Positions 52,094 to 61,806 of a stretch of DNA of 64,000 bases are shown here, piece by piece (the stretch's first letter is position 1; every line of letters starts with the position of its first letter). Source of the DNA: Rhodococcus sp. IEGM 1381 (GTDB lineage Bacteria > Actinomycetota > Actinomycetes > Mycobacteriales > Mycobacteriaceae); assembly GCF_030056795.1 (NCBI RefSeq), contig NZ_JASHKQ010000001.1, forward strand, positions 372,001 to 436,000, written 5' to 3'. The position numbers and the translations under genes were made by a program. The notes under the pieces are model-generated. The model did no database searches, was not told where the DNA came from, and was given only the letters and a program-made list of their open reading frames with translations.

Positions 52094-52895
52094 CGAGTAC
52101 TCGTTCCTCGTTCGTGTCGACAGGTTCTCCGGCGATCACCACGTCGTCGACCACCTCGGACAACGCATCCTGAAGGCCCGGATCGAGTCCGGCATCGGTG
52201 ACGAACACGTCGACGCGAGAGAGCGCGATGGTGTTGGCGAGCGCACGGACACCCCACTTGGTGTGGTCGGCCAGCACGATGACGCGTCGGGACGACGCCA
52301 CCAGTGCCTGATTGGTCTGCGCCTCCATGAGATTGGGGCAGGTGAGCCCCGATTCGATGTCCACCCCATGCGTTCCGAGGAACAGCATGTCCAGGTGGAT
52401 GCTCTGCAACGCGCTGACCGTGAGCGGCCCGACCAGCGCGTAAGAAGGTGTGCGTTGCCCGCCGGTGAGCAACACGGTCTGATCCGTCCGGCCGCCGGTG
52501 TGAAAGACCTCGGCAACGGGGAGTGAGTTGGTGACGACGGTGATGTCCGGGACGTCGAGCAGTTCCTGAGCCAGCGCGTGCGTTGTAGTGCCGCCCGAGA
52601 TACCGATGGATGTCCCCGGCCGCACGAAACGCGCTGCGGCCCGGGCAATGGCAGCCTTGGCATCTCGGTCCAGTTCGGACTTGGCCGAGAACCCCGGCTC
52701 GAAGACACTCGCCGATCGTGGGAGCGTGACGCCGCCGTGTACTCGTTCGACGAGACCGCGGGCGACGAGTTCGTTGATGTCGCGTCGAATGGTCATGTCC
52801 GACACCGACAGCGCAGCACCCAGATCGGCGACCTTGACTGCGCCCGAGGCCGTCACCTGGTCGAGAATCTTCTGCTGACGCTGATGGGCGAGCAT
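52080..52895 (-). CDS. DeoR-family transcriptional regulator of the galactoside locus
   Basis: This 271-residue protein has a DeoR helix-turn-helix at about 5-57 (AVKVADLGAALSVSDMTIRRDINEL) and a sugar-phosphate sensor domain (about 75-250: GTSIGISGGTTTHALAQEL, LTGGQRTPSYALVGP, LGTHGVDIESGLTCPN, VLADHTKWG). It overlaps galT by 14 bp and the GH42 gene by 1 bp (TGATG), so it is embedded in the operon. A phosphorylated galactose intermediate is a likely inducer. Inverted TGAACATT boxes in the divergent promoter region are candidate operators. Confidence 0.88.
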   Translation of the reverse strand: MLAHQRQQKILDQVTASGAVKVADLGAALSVSDMTIRRDINELVARGLVERVHGGVTLPRSASVFEPGFSAKSELDRDAKAAIARAAARFVRPGTSIGISGGTTTHALAQELLDVPDITVVTNSLPVAEVFHTGGRTDQTVLLTGGQRTPSYALVGPLTVSALQSIHLDMLFLGTHGVDIESGLTCPNLMEAQTNQALVASSRRVIVLADHTKWGVRALANTIALSRVDVFVTDAGLDPGLQDALSEVVDDVVIAGEPVDTNEERVLDDRA

Positions 52896-54934
52896 CAGCG
52901 GGTCTCGGCGATCACTGCACTACCGCCTGCAGCCACGATCAGCTCACCGTCGACCTGTGCTCCGCCGACCAGGTCGGTACCTGTGGCCGGCACGCTGACC
53001 TTGTCGCTACCGTGGTTGAGTACGAAGAGCCAGGACTGCTCCCCCGCCGATCGGCGCACGATCTCCACATCGGATCCGAGGTCACGCCGAGCGTCGATAC
53101 CGGCTGCAGCGCAGAGCTTGTCGGCCAGCGCGTCCCAGCCCGTCGCGTCGGGAACGGTTGCCGCGTACCAGGCTGCACCGGAGCCGACTGCGCGCTTGGT
53201 CAGCGCGGGAACTCCGCGCAGATGACCCTGGGTGTGCCGCGCCAGTACGTCGACATCGTCGGACGCGGTGAGGTATTCGCTCCAGATCTCGCCGAGGGTC
53301 TCGTCGTCGAGGGAGAGTTTCTCGCCGTCCGCGAGCGGAAAGAACTCCTCGACGCGGACCCCGAGCATCTCGCGGAAGGCACCCGGATACCCGCCGAGTC
53401 GCACGTGATCGTCCTCGTCGGCGATTCCCGAGAAGGCAGTGACGAGAACCTGCGCACCTGCTTCGGCAGCCTCGGCTATCCGGGCGGCAGTCTCGTCGCT
53501 GCACAGGTAGAGAGCCGGAACGACGATCACGTCGTACCCGTTCAGGTCCGTCGACGACGGAATCACGTCGCAGGTCACGCCCGCGGAGGTGAATCCGCGA
53601 TGTGCACGTCGAGCAATCTCCATGGGCTGCATTGCCATCGATGGGTGGCCCTCCTGCTCGCAGGCCCACTGCGAGGCCCAGTCGAAGAGCACGGCAACCC
53701 GAGCATCGACGGTGCTGCCTGCCACCGGTGCCATGCGACGCAGAGCAGCACCGAGCTCGACGACCTCACGCCAGCGCGCGGAGTCCTCGCCTGCGTGCGG
53801 AACCAGAGCCGAATGGAACTTCTCTGCGCCCGCCTTGGAGGCACGGAACTGGAAGTAGGCGATGCCGTCTGCTCCACGTGCCATGTGCGCCAGTGAGTTA
53901 CGCATCATCTCGCCGGGAACCTTGGCGCGGTTGATGTGCTGCCAGTTGACGGCGCTGGTGGAATGCTCCATCAACAACCAGGGTCGACGGCCTGCCACGC
54001 CGCGAGTGAGATCGGCCGAGAACGAGAGCTTGTGATGTGCTGCGCCGTCGCCGGTTTCGGGTCCGACGAGGTAGTGGTCGGTGGAGACGATGTCCTGCTC
54101 GGGGGCCCACGACGCGTAGTCCATGTTGCCGGCCAGCGCGGCACCCTGGCCCATACCCACCATGAAGTTCGTGGTCACGGGAACGTCGGGGGTGATGCGA
54201 TTGAGCACGGCCTTCTCGGCGCGGTACTGCTCGAGCAGTGCGTCGGAGCAGAAGCGTCGCCAGTCGAGCTGGTGGGTGGGGTTACCGAATGTGGTACTCA
54301 CCGATGGAGGAACGATCTCGTCCCAGTCGCTGTACCGCTGGCTCCAGAAGTCGGTGCCCCAGGCGGTATTGAGGGTCTCGAGGTCGATGTACCTGGCACT
54401 GAGCCATTCCCGGAACGCATGGGCACTGTCATCGGAGTAGCACAGGGCGTTGTGGCAGCCGAGTTCGTTGGAGACATGCCACATCGCCAGCGCGGGGTGC
54501 TCACCGTAGCGGTGCGCCATCTTCTCCACGAGCTCGAGTGAATGTTCCCGATAGACAGCCGAACTGGGGCTCCATGTCTGACGACTACCGATGGCGTAGC
54601 GGTAGCCGCGCTCGTCGACCGGACGCATCAGCGGGTAGGCCGTGGCCAACCAGGGCGGGGGCGACGCGGTAGCCGTGGCCAGGTCGACTCGGATCTCACC
54701 CTGATGCATCAGATCCATGACGCGATCGAGCCACTCGAAGTCCCACGCCGTGGCAGTCGGCTGGAGGCGCGCCCAGGAGAAGACACCGACGGTCACGAAG
54801 TCGACGCCGGCCTCGTGCATCAGCTCGACGTCGCGATGCCACACGTCCTCGGGCCACTGCTCGGGGTTGTAATCGCCCCCGAAAGAAATTCCCCGGGTCG
54901 GCCAGGTGCTGCGTCGCGCTGTGTCCATCCTCAC
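52895..54934 (-). CDS. Beta-galactosidase, GH42 family
   Basis: This 679-residue protein is full length for GH42. The acid/base Glu is Glu157 in MWHVSNELGC and the nucleophile is Glu323 in LLMEHSTSAVNW; the trimerisation and C-terminal beta domains follow. N-terminal GDYNPEQWPEDVW is a clear family marker. No signal peptide, so it acts in the cytoplasm on imported galactosides (lactose-type or plant galactan fragments). GTG 54934 or ATG 54928 may be the start. It is the first gene of the minus arm. Confidence 0.94.
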   Translation of the reverse strand: MRMDTARRSTWPTRGISFGGDYNPEQWPEDVWHRDVELMHEAGVDFVTVGVFSWARLQPTATAWDFEWLDRVMDLMHQGEIRVDLATATASPPPWLATAYPLMRPVDERGYRYAIGSRQTWSPSSAVYREHSLELVEKMAHRYGEHPALAMWHVSNELGCHNALCYSDDSAHAFREWLSARYIDLETLNTAWGTDFWSQRYSDWDEIVPPSVSTTFGNPTHQLDWRRFCSDALLEQYRAEKAVLNRITPDVPVTTNFMVGMGQGAALAGNMDYASWAPEQDIVSTDHYLVGPETGDGAAHHKLSFSADLTRGVAGRRPWLLMEHSTSAVNWQHINRAKVPGEMMRNSLAHMARGADGIAYFQFRASKAGAEKFHSALVPHAGEDSARWREVVELGAALRRMAPVAGSTVDARVAVLFDWASQWACEQEGHPSMAMQPMEIARRAHRGFTSAGVTCDVIPSSTDLNGYDVIVVPALYLCSDETAARIAEAAEAGAQVLVTAFSGIADEDDHVRLGGYPGAFREMLGVRVEEFFPLADGEKLSLDDETLGEIWSEYLTASDDVDVLARHTQGHLRGVPALTKRAVGSGAAWYAATVPDATGWDALADKLCAAAGIDARRDLGSDVEIVRRSAGEQSWLFVLNHGSDKVSVPATGTDLVGGAQVDGELIVAAGGSAVIAETR

Positions 54935-54969
54935 AATATGAACGAGCAGTTCTCAGATGTCAACATGAA

Positions 54970-55100
54970 TGAACATTTTCCTACTAATGCAGGTGGAAGG
55001 TCCACTTAGAGCTTGACAGACGCTGTCGAGTCATGTTTCTGTAACCTGCATCACCCCGAACGGTCAGCAAACGCACATCGTTGGACATCGTCAATGTTCA
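54970..55100. promoter_or_regulatory. Divergent promoter region with inverted TGAACATT boxes
   Basis: TGAACATT (54970-54977) and its exact reverse complement AATGTTCA (55093-55100) lie 115 bp apart in the 205-bp gap between the two arms of the galactoside locus. A related box, TGAACGAGC, is at 54939-54947. TTGGAC (55081-55086) could be a -35 element for the plus arm. DeoR-type regulators often bind such separated sites; that is inference. Confidence 0.5.
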
Positions 55101-55139
55101 CTTCTGATCGTTATCGATACTTTCCGGCGAAGGATTCTC

Positions 55140-56435
55140 ATGAACCCACACGAGTGGCCGCGTACGTGGCAGCCGTCTCGGCGCGACTTTCTTAGGTCAG
55201 CGCTCGTCGCAGCGGGCGCAGTGACCGCCGGTGGCGTGCTGTCGTCGTGCTCGAGCAGTCTCGATCCCAATACGGTCACGCTCGGCTCGCGGCTGTCGGA
55301 CAAGAACTCCAAGGTCGGCGTCGAGGACTTCGTTGCCATGTATCGGCAACAGACCGGCGGCGACATCCGCGTCAACACCGTCGATTCGACGTCGTTCCAG
55401 GAGAACGTCAACAACTACCTCCAGGGGACGCCCGACGACGTGTTCACCTGGATGGGCGGCTACCGAATGAAGTACTTCGCAGACAAGGGTCTGGTGGAGG
55501 ACGTCTCGAACGTGTGGGCCAGCAACGGCGGCGGATACAGCGACAGCTTCAAGGAGAACTCGACCGGATCCGACGGCAACCAATATCTGATTCCGTTCTT
55601 CTACTACCCCTGGGCCGTGTTCTACCGGCCGAGCCTGTGGGCCGAGCGCGGATACGAACCACCCAAGACGTACGACCAGTGGGTCGCGTTGAACAAGCAG
55701 ATGCAGGCCGACAACATCACTCCGATCGGCTTCGGTGCCCGCGACGGCTGGCCACCGATGGGGACGTTCGACTATCTGAACCTGCGCCTCAACGGTGTCG
55801 ACTTCCACCGCACCCTGTTGGCCGGTGATGTCAGCTGGACCGACAATCGCGTCCGCACCGTGTTCGATACCTGGCGCGAGATTCTGCCGTTCCATCAACC
55901 GCAGCCACTGGGCCGCAAGATCGCCGATGCGCAGACGGCGTTGCTCAACAAGAGCGTCGGGTCCCTGGTCGCCGGCATGTTCGTCGCACAGAGCTTCCCC
56001 GCCGGGCCCGAACGCGACGACCTCGATTTCTTCCCTTTCCCCGAACTCGATTCCGCCATCGGCAGTTCCGCGGTCGAGGCGCCGATGGACGGCTTCATGA
56101 TGCGCGCCGATCCGCGCAACCGTCCCGCTGCCGAGAAGCTGCTGACCTTCCTCACCGGCCCCGAGCCTGCCGTCGCCTACGCAAAGCAGGATCCCCAGGC
56201 CATCCCCGCACACCGTGACGCCGACCTGTCGGATTTCCCTGCGCTGGTGCGTAAATCGGCAGAGCTCGTGCAGAACGCCGGAGAGATCACGCAGTTCTTC
56301 GACCGCGACACGCGACCCGACTTCGCGTCGATCGTCATGATCCCGGCCCTGCAACAGTTCATCGGCAACCCGAACGATGTCGACGGATTGGTCCGCAGCA
56401 TCGAACGCCAGAAGTCGGCGGTGTTCGGAACATGA
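55140..56435 (+). CDS. Sugar ABC transporter substrate-binding protein, Tat lipoprotein
   Basis: This 431-residue protein has a twin-arginine lipoprotein signal (SRRDFLRSALVAAGAV ... GGVLSSC). The mature part is a CUT1-type binding fold: DVFTWMGGYRMKYFADKGLVED, IPFFYYPWAVFYRPSLWAERG, GARDGWPPMGTFDYLNLRLNG and EAPMDGFMMRADPRN. Many aromatic residues suit sugar stacking. It is the first gene of the plus arm, followed by two permeases and the GH36 enzyme, so the ligand is probably an alpha- or beta-galactoside. Confidence 0.92.
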   Translation: MNPHEWPRTWQPSRRDFLRSALVAAGAVTAGGVLSSCSSSLDPNTVTLGSRLSDKNSKVGVEDFVAMYRQQTGGDIRVNTVDSTSFQENVNNYLQGTPDDVFTWMGGYRMKYFADKGLVEDVSNVWASNGGGYSDSFKENSTGSDGNQYLIPFFYYPWAVFYRPSLWAERGYEPPKTYDQWVALNKQMQADNITPIGFGARDGWPPMGTFDYLNLRLNGVDFHRTLLAGDVSWTDNRVRTVFDTWREILPFHQPQPLGRKIADAQTALLNKSVGSLVAGMFVAQSFPAGPERDDLDFFPFPELDSAIGSSAVEAPMDGFMMRADPRNRPAAEKLLTFLTGPEPAVAYAKQDPQAIPAHRDADLSDFPALVRKSAELVQNAGEITQFFDRDTRPDFASIVMIPALQQFIGNPNDVDGLVRSIERQKSAVFGT

Positions 56436-56493
56436 TCGTGCGCAGTGTGATTCGACCCTCATCATTCACTCGACCTCGAGATCAGGTAATGCC

Positions 56494-57393
56494 ATGACCG
56501 CACCCGAACGGGTCAAGTCGCCGAAGATTCGGCGCAGTGTTCGCGAGAAGTGGACCATCGCGCTGATGCTCGGCGTTCCCGCGATGATCGTCATCGGTCT
56601 CGTCTGGATTCCCACCGTGTTCACGGTGATCCTCTCGTTCGCACGCTGGGACGGAATCGGCGGCACGTCGAGCATCGAGTGGATCGGTACTCAGAACTAC
56701 GTCGACGCGGTCCAGGCATATCCGCCGTTCCAGCAAGCACTGCAGAACAACGTGCTGTGGCTCGTCTTCCTGTTCCTCGTCCCCACCGTCATCGGCATCC
56801 TGCTCGCGATTCTGCTGGACAAGAATCTCAAGGGATCTCGGCTATACCAGAGCATCTTCTACATCCCCGTGGTGCTGTCGATGGCCCTCATCGGGTTCAT
56901 CTGGCAGCTCATCTACTCCACCGAGGGCGGCGTCCTCAACAGCCTGCTCGGCACGGACGTCGACTGGCTCGGCGATCCCGACATCAACATCTGGGCCGTC
57001 ATGGTCGCGGCAGGTTGGCGTCACACCGGCTACATCATGCTGTTGTACTTGGCCGGCCTCAAGGCCATCGACCCGTCCGTCCGCGAGGCTGCGGTGATGG
57101 ACGGTGCCGGACCGATTCGTACGTTCTTCAGCGTCATCTTCCCGCTGATGAAGAACACCAACCTGCTGATCATCGTCATCACCGTCATCGAGGCGCTACG
57201 CGCTTTCGACCTGGTGTGGGTGATCAACAAGGGCCGCAACGGACTCGAGCTGATCTCGGCTCTCGTGACGGCCAACGTCGTCGGTGAGGCGAGCCGGATC
57301 GGATTCGGTTCTGCGCTGGCCACCATCATGCTCGGCATCTCGCTCGTCTTCATCGCCCTGTACCTCGCCATCGTTCTTCGGAGCAAAGACTGA
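56494..57393 (+). CDS. Sugar ABC transporter permease 1 (MalF type)
   Basis: This 299-residue protein is read from ATG 56494; the longer frame upstream lies in the spacer. Six membrane helices are predicted and the EAA loop is REAAVMDGAGPIRTFFSVIFPLM (in part), which contacts the ATPase. It overlaps the second permease gene as TGATG. It forms the heterodimeric channel for the galactoside importer. Confidence 0.92.
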   Translation: MTAPERVKSPKIRRSVREKWTIALMLGVPAMIVIGLVWIPTVFTVILSFARWDGIGGTSSIEWIGTQNYVDAVQAYPPFQQALQNNVLWLVFLFLVPTVIGILLAILLDKNLKGSRLYQSIFYIPVVLSMALIGFIWQLIYSTEGGVLNSLLGTDVDWLGDPDINIWAVMVAAGWRHTGYIMLLYLAGLKAIDPSVREAAVMDGAGPIRTFFSVIFPLMKNTNLLIIVITVIEALRAFDLVWVINKGRNGLELISALVTANVVGEASRIGFGSALATIMLGISLVFIALYLAIVLRSKD

Positions 57394-58322
57394 TGACCAC
57401 TTCACTCACGCGCACAGCGCCTCCCGAGCGCGATCCGCTGACCCGCAACCGCGCGGCCGTCGCCAATCGTCGACGCGCGGGCACCGCACAGATCGCGATC
57501 TACGTGCTGCTGACAGTCATGGCGCTGGCCTGGCTGTTCCCACTGGTGTGGGCGGTGTACAACTCGTTCCGCGACTACGACTACGTGCTGCTCAACGGGT
57601 ACCTGTCGGTGGGCGGATTCACGTTCGACAACTACATCGACTCGTGGCAGATCGGCGGCATCCCGCACTACTTCCTCAACTCGATGATCATCACCATTCC
57701 CTCGGTGCTGCTCATCCTGTTCTTCGGCTCGATGGCGGCGTTCATCCTGGCGCGGTTCAGCTGGAAGTTCAACATCTTCATGCTGGCGGTGTTCATCGCC
57801 GGCAACCTGCTGCCGCAGCAGACTCTGCTGACCCCATTGTTCCGGCTGTACAACGCAATTCCGGTTCCGTACTGGATGAGCTCGTCGGGCTCGCTGTACG
57901 ACAGCTACTGGGGCCTGATCATCGTGCACGTCGCGTTTCAGACGGGCTTCTGCGTCTTCGTGCTCAGCAACTACATGAAGACCGTGCCGTTCGAATTGCT
58001 CGAGGCCGCGACCGTCGACGGAGCCGGGTTGTTCCGGCAGTATTGGCAGGTCGTCATGCCGCTGTGCCGGCCCGCGCTGGCCGCACTCGCCACCCTCATG
58101 GTGACGTGGATCTACAACGACTTCTTCTGGGCTCTGGCCCTGATGGTCAGCGGTGACAAGCTTCCGGTGACAACGGCGCTGCAGAATCTGCAGGGCAGCT
58201 TCTTCACCGACACCAACCTGCTGGCCGCGGGCTCGGTACTGGTCGCACTACCGACGGTCTTGGTATTCATTGCGCTGCAACGCCATTTCGTCTCCGGACT
58301 GACGATGGGTGCGAACAAGTGA
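57393..58322 (+). CDS. Sugar ABC transporter permease 2 (MalG type)
   Basis: This 309-residue protein has six membrane helices and the EAA loop LEAATVDGAGLFRQYWQVVMPL near 210-231. An N-terminal basic region (RDPLTRNRAAVANRRRAG) precedes the first helix. It is coupled to permease 1 upstream and by GTGA to the GH36 gene downstream. Confidence 0.92.
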   Translation: MTTSLTRTAPPERDPLTRNRAAVANRRRAGTAQIAIYVLLTVMALAWLFPLVWAVYNSFRDYDYVLLNGYLSVGGFTFDNYIDSWQIGGIPHYFLNSMIITIPSVLLILFFGSMAAFILARFSWKFNIFMLAVFIAGNLLPQQTLLTPLFRLYNAIPVPYWMSSSGSLYDSYWGLIIVHVAFQTGFCVFVLSNYMKTVPFELLEAATVDGAGLFRQYWQVVMPLCRPALAALATLMVTWIYNDFFWALALMVSGDKLPVTTALQNLQGSFFTDTNLLAAGSVLVALPTVLVFIALQRHFVSGLTMGANK

Positions 58323-60451
58323 GTTTCGTAGTCCTGCGCCGTGACGGCGTCATGGTGATCCTCGCACCGTCGTCCACCGCCGTTCCGGCCGTGCTGCACT
58401 GGGGTACCGATCTCGGTGAGCTCACCGACCACGATCTCGCCGAACTGCGTAGGGCCGCAATACCGGCGGTTCCGCACTCGAGTGTGGATGTGCCGCGGTG
58501 GCTCACCCTCGCACCGGGCGGCGACGACGCCTGGCAGGGCACCCCGGCTCTGTCCCTGCATCGTGACGGTTCGGTGCAATACCCGCGGTGGGCGGACGTG
58601 AACATCTCCGCTACCGAATTCGGTTGCACTGTGCACGCTTCCGATAGCGAGCTGGGCATCTCATGGTTGATCGAGATGTCGCTCGAGGTCGGTGGATCAC
58701 TGCGAGTTCGGCAGGGTGTTCGGAACGTGCACGGCGGACCCTTGACCGTCGACGGCGTCGTGACCCTGATGCCGTTGCCGGATACCGCAACCGAACTCCT
58801 CGATCTGACGGGCCGTCATTGCCGCGAGCGCACCCCGCAGCGTCGACGGTTCGACCATGGCTCGTCCGTCCGCGCTTCACGCCGCGGAAGAACGGGGCAT
58901 GACGCCACCCTGGTTCTCACCGCAGGCAGCGAGGGCTTCGGCTTCCGCAGCGGCGAGGTGTGGGGTACCCACGTCGCGTGGAGCGGAGATCACCTGCACC
59001 TGGCCGAGCGGCTTCCCGAGCGGGCCGGTCAGGCCTCCGGCGTTCTGGGCGGTGGTGAACTGCTCGCGCCCGGTGAGGTGGTGCTGCAGACCGGCGAGAC
59101 CTACTCGACGCCGTGGGTGCATTTCGTGTACTCCCGGGCTGGACTGGATGGTTCGGCGCAGTCGTTGCACCGCTGGATGCGCTCCCGCCCGACGCATCCT
59201 TCGTCGCCGCGGCCGGTGGTGCTCAACGTGTGGGAGGGCGTCTACTTCGACCACGATCTCACCCGGCTTCGCGGCATCGCGGATGTCGCCGCGCGCGTGG
59301 GCGTCGAGAGATTTGTGCTCGACGACGGCTGGTTCCGCCACCGACGTGACGACCGCGCCGGCCTGGGCGACTGGCAGGTGGACGAGGGGGTCTGGCCCGA
59401 TGGCCTGGCCCCGCTCTTCGATCACGTCCGAGCGCTCGGCATGAGCCCCGGCCTGTGGTTCGAGCCCGAGATGGTCAACCTGGACTCCGATATTGCTCGG
59501 GCACATCCCGATTGGCTGCTCGCAGCACCGGGGCGTGTCCCGCTGGAATGGCGTCACCAGCACGTACTGGATCTGACCCGCGACGACGTATTCGACTACC
59601 TCCTCTCGGCCATCGATGCGGTGTTGGCCAACGAGCGGCCGGACTACGTGAAGTGGGATCACAACCGAGACCTGATGCTGGCGGTCGATTCCGACGGACG
59701 CGCTGCGGTGCATGAGCAGACAGCGGCGTACTACCGATTGCTCGACGCCTTGCGATCCCGACATCCACGGGTCGAGTTCGAGTCCTGTGCATCGGGCGGT
59801 GCCCGCATCGATCTGGAGGTGCTCGAACACACCGACCGCGTCTGGGCGTCGGACACCAACGATCCGCTCGAACGTCAACGGCTGCAGCGGTGGACCACCC
59901 AGCTGCTGCCGCCCGAGCTGATCGGCTCGCACGTCGGTCCGCAGATCGCGCATACGTCCGGCCGGTGGTCCACTCTCCAGTTCCGTTGCCTGACATCACT
60001 GTTCGGTCACGCCGGGTTGGAGATGGACGTCACCGAACTCTCGTCCGAGGACCACGAATACCTGACGTCGTGGACCGGGCTGTACAAGGAACTGCGCGGG
60101 CTGTTGCACTCCGGCGATGTTGTGCGCGCCGACCATCCCGACCCGAGCGTCTGGGTACACGGAGTCGTGGCAGCGGATCTCTCGGTGGCCGCGTATTCGG
60201 TGGTGCGGATGGATACCTCACCCGAGGACCGCACCGATCGGGTCCGCCTCCCTGGTCTGGATCCACATGTTCGGTACCGCGTCGAGTTCGTTCGGGAGCT
60301 CAGCGACCTGGGCAACGGCATCGAATTACCGCCATGGATTGCCGACGGCGGAATCGTCGAGCTGTCCGGGGCGATGTTGGCGCAGGCGGGCGTGGCACTG
60401 CCGGTGCTGTTCCCACAGACCGGAGTGTTGCTGCGGGTGCGGGCCGTCTGA
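58319..60451 (+). CDS. Alpha-galactosidase, GH36 family
   Basis: This 710-residue protein starts at GTG 58319 inside the permease stop. GH36 motifs are complete: VLDDGWF (333-339), GLWFEPEMVN (378-387), the nucleophile Asp447 in YVKWDHNRD and the acid/base Asp512 in VWASDTNDPLERQ. There is no signal peptide, so imported melibiose, raffinose or similar alpha-galactosides are cleaved in the cytoplasm. It closes the plus arm; the stop is 9 bp from the convergent RT gene. Confidence 0.95.
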   Translation: MSFVVLRRDGVMVILAPSSTAVPAVLHWGTDLGELTDHDLAELRRAAIPAVPHSSVDVPRWLTLAPGGDDAWQGTPALSLHRDGSVQYPRWADVNISATEFGCTVHASDSELGISWLIEMSLEVGGSLRVRQGVRNVHGGPLTVDGVVTLMPLPDTATELLDLTGRHCRERTPQRRRFDHGSSVRASRRGRTGHDATLVLTAGSEGFGFRSGEVWGTHVAWSGDHLHLAERLPERAGQASGVLGGGELLAPGEVVLQTGETYSTPWVHFVYSRAGLDGSAQSLHRWMRSRPTHPSSPRPVVLNVWEGVYFDHDLTRLRGIADVAARVGVERFVLDDGWFRHRRDDRAGLGDWQVDEGVWPDGLAPLFDHVRALGMSPGLWFEPEMVNLDSDIARAHPDWLLAAPGRVPLEWRHQHVLDLTRDDVFDYLLSAIDAVLANERPDYVKWDHNRDLMLAVDSDGRAAVHEQTAAYYRLLDALRSRHPRVEFESCASGGARIDLEVLEHTDRVWASDTNDPLERQRLQRWTTQLLPPELIGSHVGPQIAHTSGRWSTLQFRCLTSLFGHAGLEMDVTELSSEDHEYLTSWTGLYKELRGLLHSGDVVRADHPDPSVWVHGVVAADLSVAAYSVVRMDTSPEDRTDRVRLPGLDPHVRYRVEFVRELSDLGNGIELPPWIADGGIVELSGAMLAQAGVALPVLFPQTGVLLRVRAV

Positions 60452-60460
60452 ACTGCGGCT

Positions 60461-61720
60461 TCAGGCCCACTCGACCTGGGCCGCCATGCTCAGCAGCTTT
60501 GCTCGACGCGTCTCGTTCGTCTCGCCGATCCGGGCGATGCGTCCGTAGATATGTGCTCGAAAGTCGTTGTGGTCGTGCCGATTCTGCTCGGCTGGGCCCG
60601 TACTGATGCAGTTGTGCAGCAGTGCCCTGAGATTGTCGTATTCCTCTCGGGGCACTGCCGGCCACGAGTTGACGACGAGCCCGGTCAGCTGTTGCCGCTG
60701 ATGAGCGCGTCGAACCCTGGTCTTGTCGGGATGAATCGTGAAGCCTTCGTCGTGGGCTATCTGGGAAATCAGCCACAGCAGTCTGTCGACGTCGATGTCT
60801 GCACCACCGGAGAACGCCAGATCGTCGGCGTATCGGCTGTAGCGGGCACCGACGGACCGGGCCAGACCTGCGGCCCGGATATCGAGTTGTCGCGCAGCCA
60901 GATTCGCCAAGGCCGGTGATGTGGGCGCACCCTGCGGCAAGTGGGTAGCGCGAAGCCGCGCCGCAGTGGGCCGGTCCACGCCGACCAATTCACCTGCCGA
61001 GGTGACCGTCGTGCACAACGCGGCGAGATTCGCCGCGACCCTCCTGGGGTAGCCGACCGCCTCGAAGATCGCGACGACTCGATCGAACCCGATGGACGGA
61101 AAGAAGCGGCGGAGATCCACCGAGATCACCACGTCGCGTTCGGAATGCGGCATCGCGAAGGTACGCGGACTGCGCGCCCTGCGAAAGCCGTGCGCGGCCG
61201 GATGGGCCGGAATTCGATCGAGTATGCGGCGCAGTATCTTTCGCTGGATCTCACGCAAGCGCGGTTTCGGCACCTCCAGCAGTCGGATGCCCTGACGCTT
61301 GTCGAGTCGCGCAGATCGATAGTGCTGCAACGGGAACGGTGCAGTACGCAGCCTGCCCTGCAGGTCGGCGAACCATTCGAGTTCGGAAATCGTCAGGTCG
61401 AGAGATCGAGCCAACTGACCGGTCGTTTCGTACCGTGGCACCTCGAATCGCCAGGGCTTGAAGGCGGAACTCGTCTTCGGCCGCTGCGAGGATACCGAGG
61501 GCTCCGGGATGAACGGAAGATCGCGCAACAGAACGAAAATCGATGCCTCGTCGAACGGCGGGCTGGAATACAGATTGATTATTCGGTCTGCGAGCCCGGA
61601 CGCTCTTTCGGGCATGAGCCGGGCGAACGCCACCTCGAGCCCCGACCGCGTCCACTCGGCATCGGCGGCCAACCGCGCCAATGTCGCGGCGGCCGGTGGA
61701 GTCAATTCGCGTTCGGTCAC
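60461..61720 (-). CDS. Retron-type reverse transcriptase
   Basis: This 419-residue protein starts at GTG 61720. After an N-terminal region of about 130 residues, RT motifs are in order: HGFRRARS (177-184), FAMPH (188-192, retron NAxxH-like region X), VDLRRFFPSI (201-210, first catalytic Asp), LPQGAPTSPALANL (261-274), YSRYADDLAFSG (294-305, catalytic YADD) and GFTIHPDKTRVRR followed by LTGLVVN (345-351, the VTG region Y). The C-terminal helices with LRALLHNC also match retron RTs. No maturase or endonuclease domain is fused, unlike group II introns. A structured 264-bp gap lies upstream. Retrons act in phage defence with an effector; the effector here is not certain. Confidence 0.88.
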   Translation of the reverse strand: MTERELTPPAAATLARLAADAEWTRSGLEVAFARLMPERASGLADRIINLYSSPPFDEASIFVLLRDLPFIPEPSVSSQRPKTSSAFKPWRFEVPRYETTGQLARSLDLTISELEWFADLQGRLRTAPFPLQHYRSARLDKRQGIRLLEVPKPRLREIQRKILRRILDRIPAHPAAHGFRRARSPRTFAMPHSERDVVISVDLRRFFPSIGFDRVVAIFEAVGYPRRVAANLAALCTTVTSAGELVGVDRPTAARLRATHLPQGAPTSPALANLAARQLDIRAAGLARSVGARYSRYADDLAFSGGADIDVDRLLWLISQIAHDEGFTIHPDKTRVRRAHQRQQLTGLVVNSWPAVPREEYDNLRALLHNCISTGPAEQNRHDHNDFRAHIYGRIARIGETNETRRAKLLSMAAQVEWA

Positions 61721-61743
61721 AGGCGGCTAACACTCAGGTGCGG

Positions 61744-61773
61744 CGCTGTGACATGCAACGCTGTGACATGCAA
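61744..61773 (+). repeat. Two 15-bp tandem repeats upstream of the reverse transcriptase
   Basis: CGCTGTGACATGCAA occurs twice head to tail (61744-61758 and 61759-61773), and the next bases start a third unit (CG). They lie 24 bp before the RT start codon, on the 3' side of the candidate ncRNA. Confidence 0.9.
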
Positions 61774-61806
61774 CGGCACGGGGCGACCGAAATCTTTCGT
61801 CCTCGG

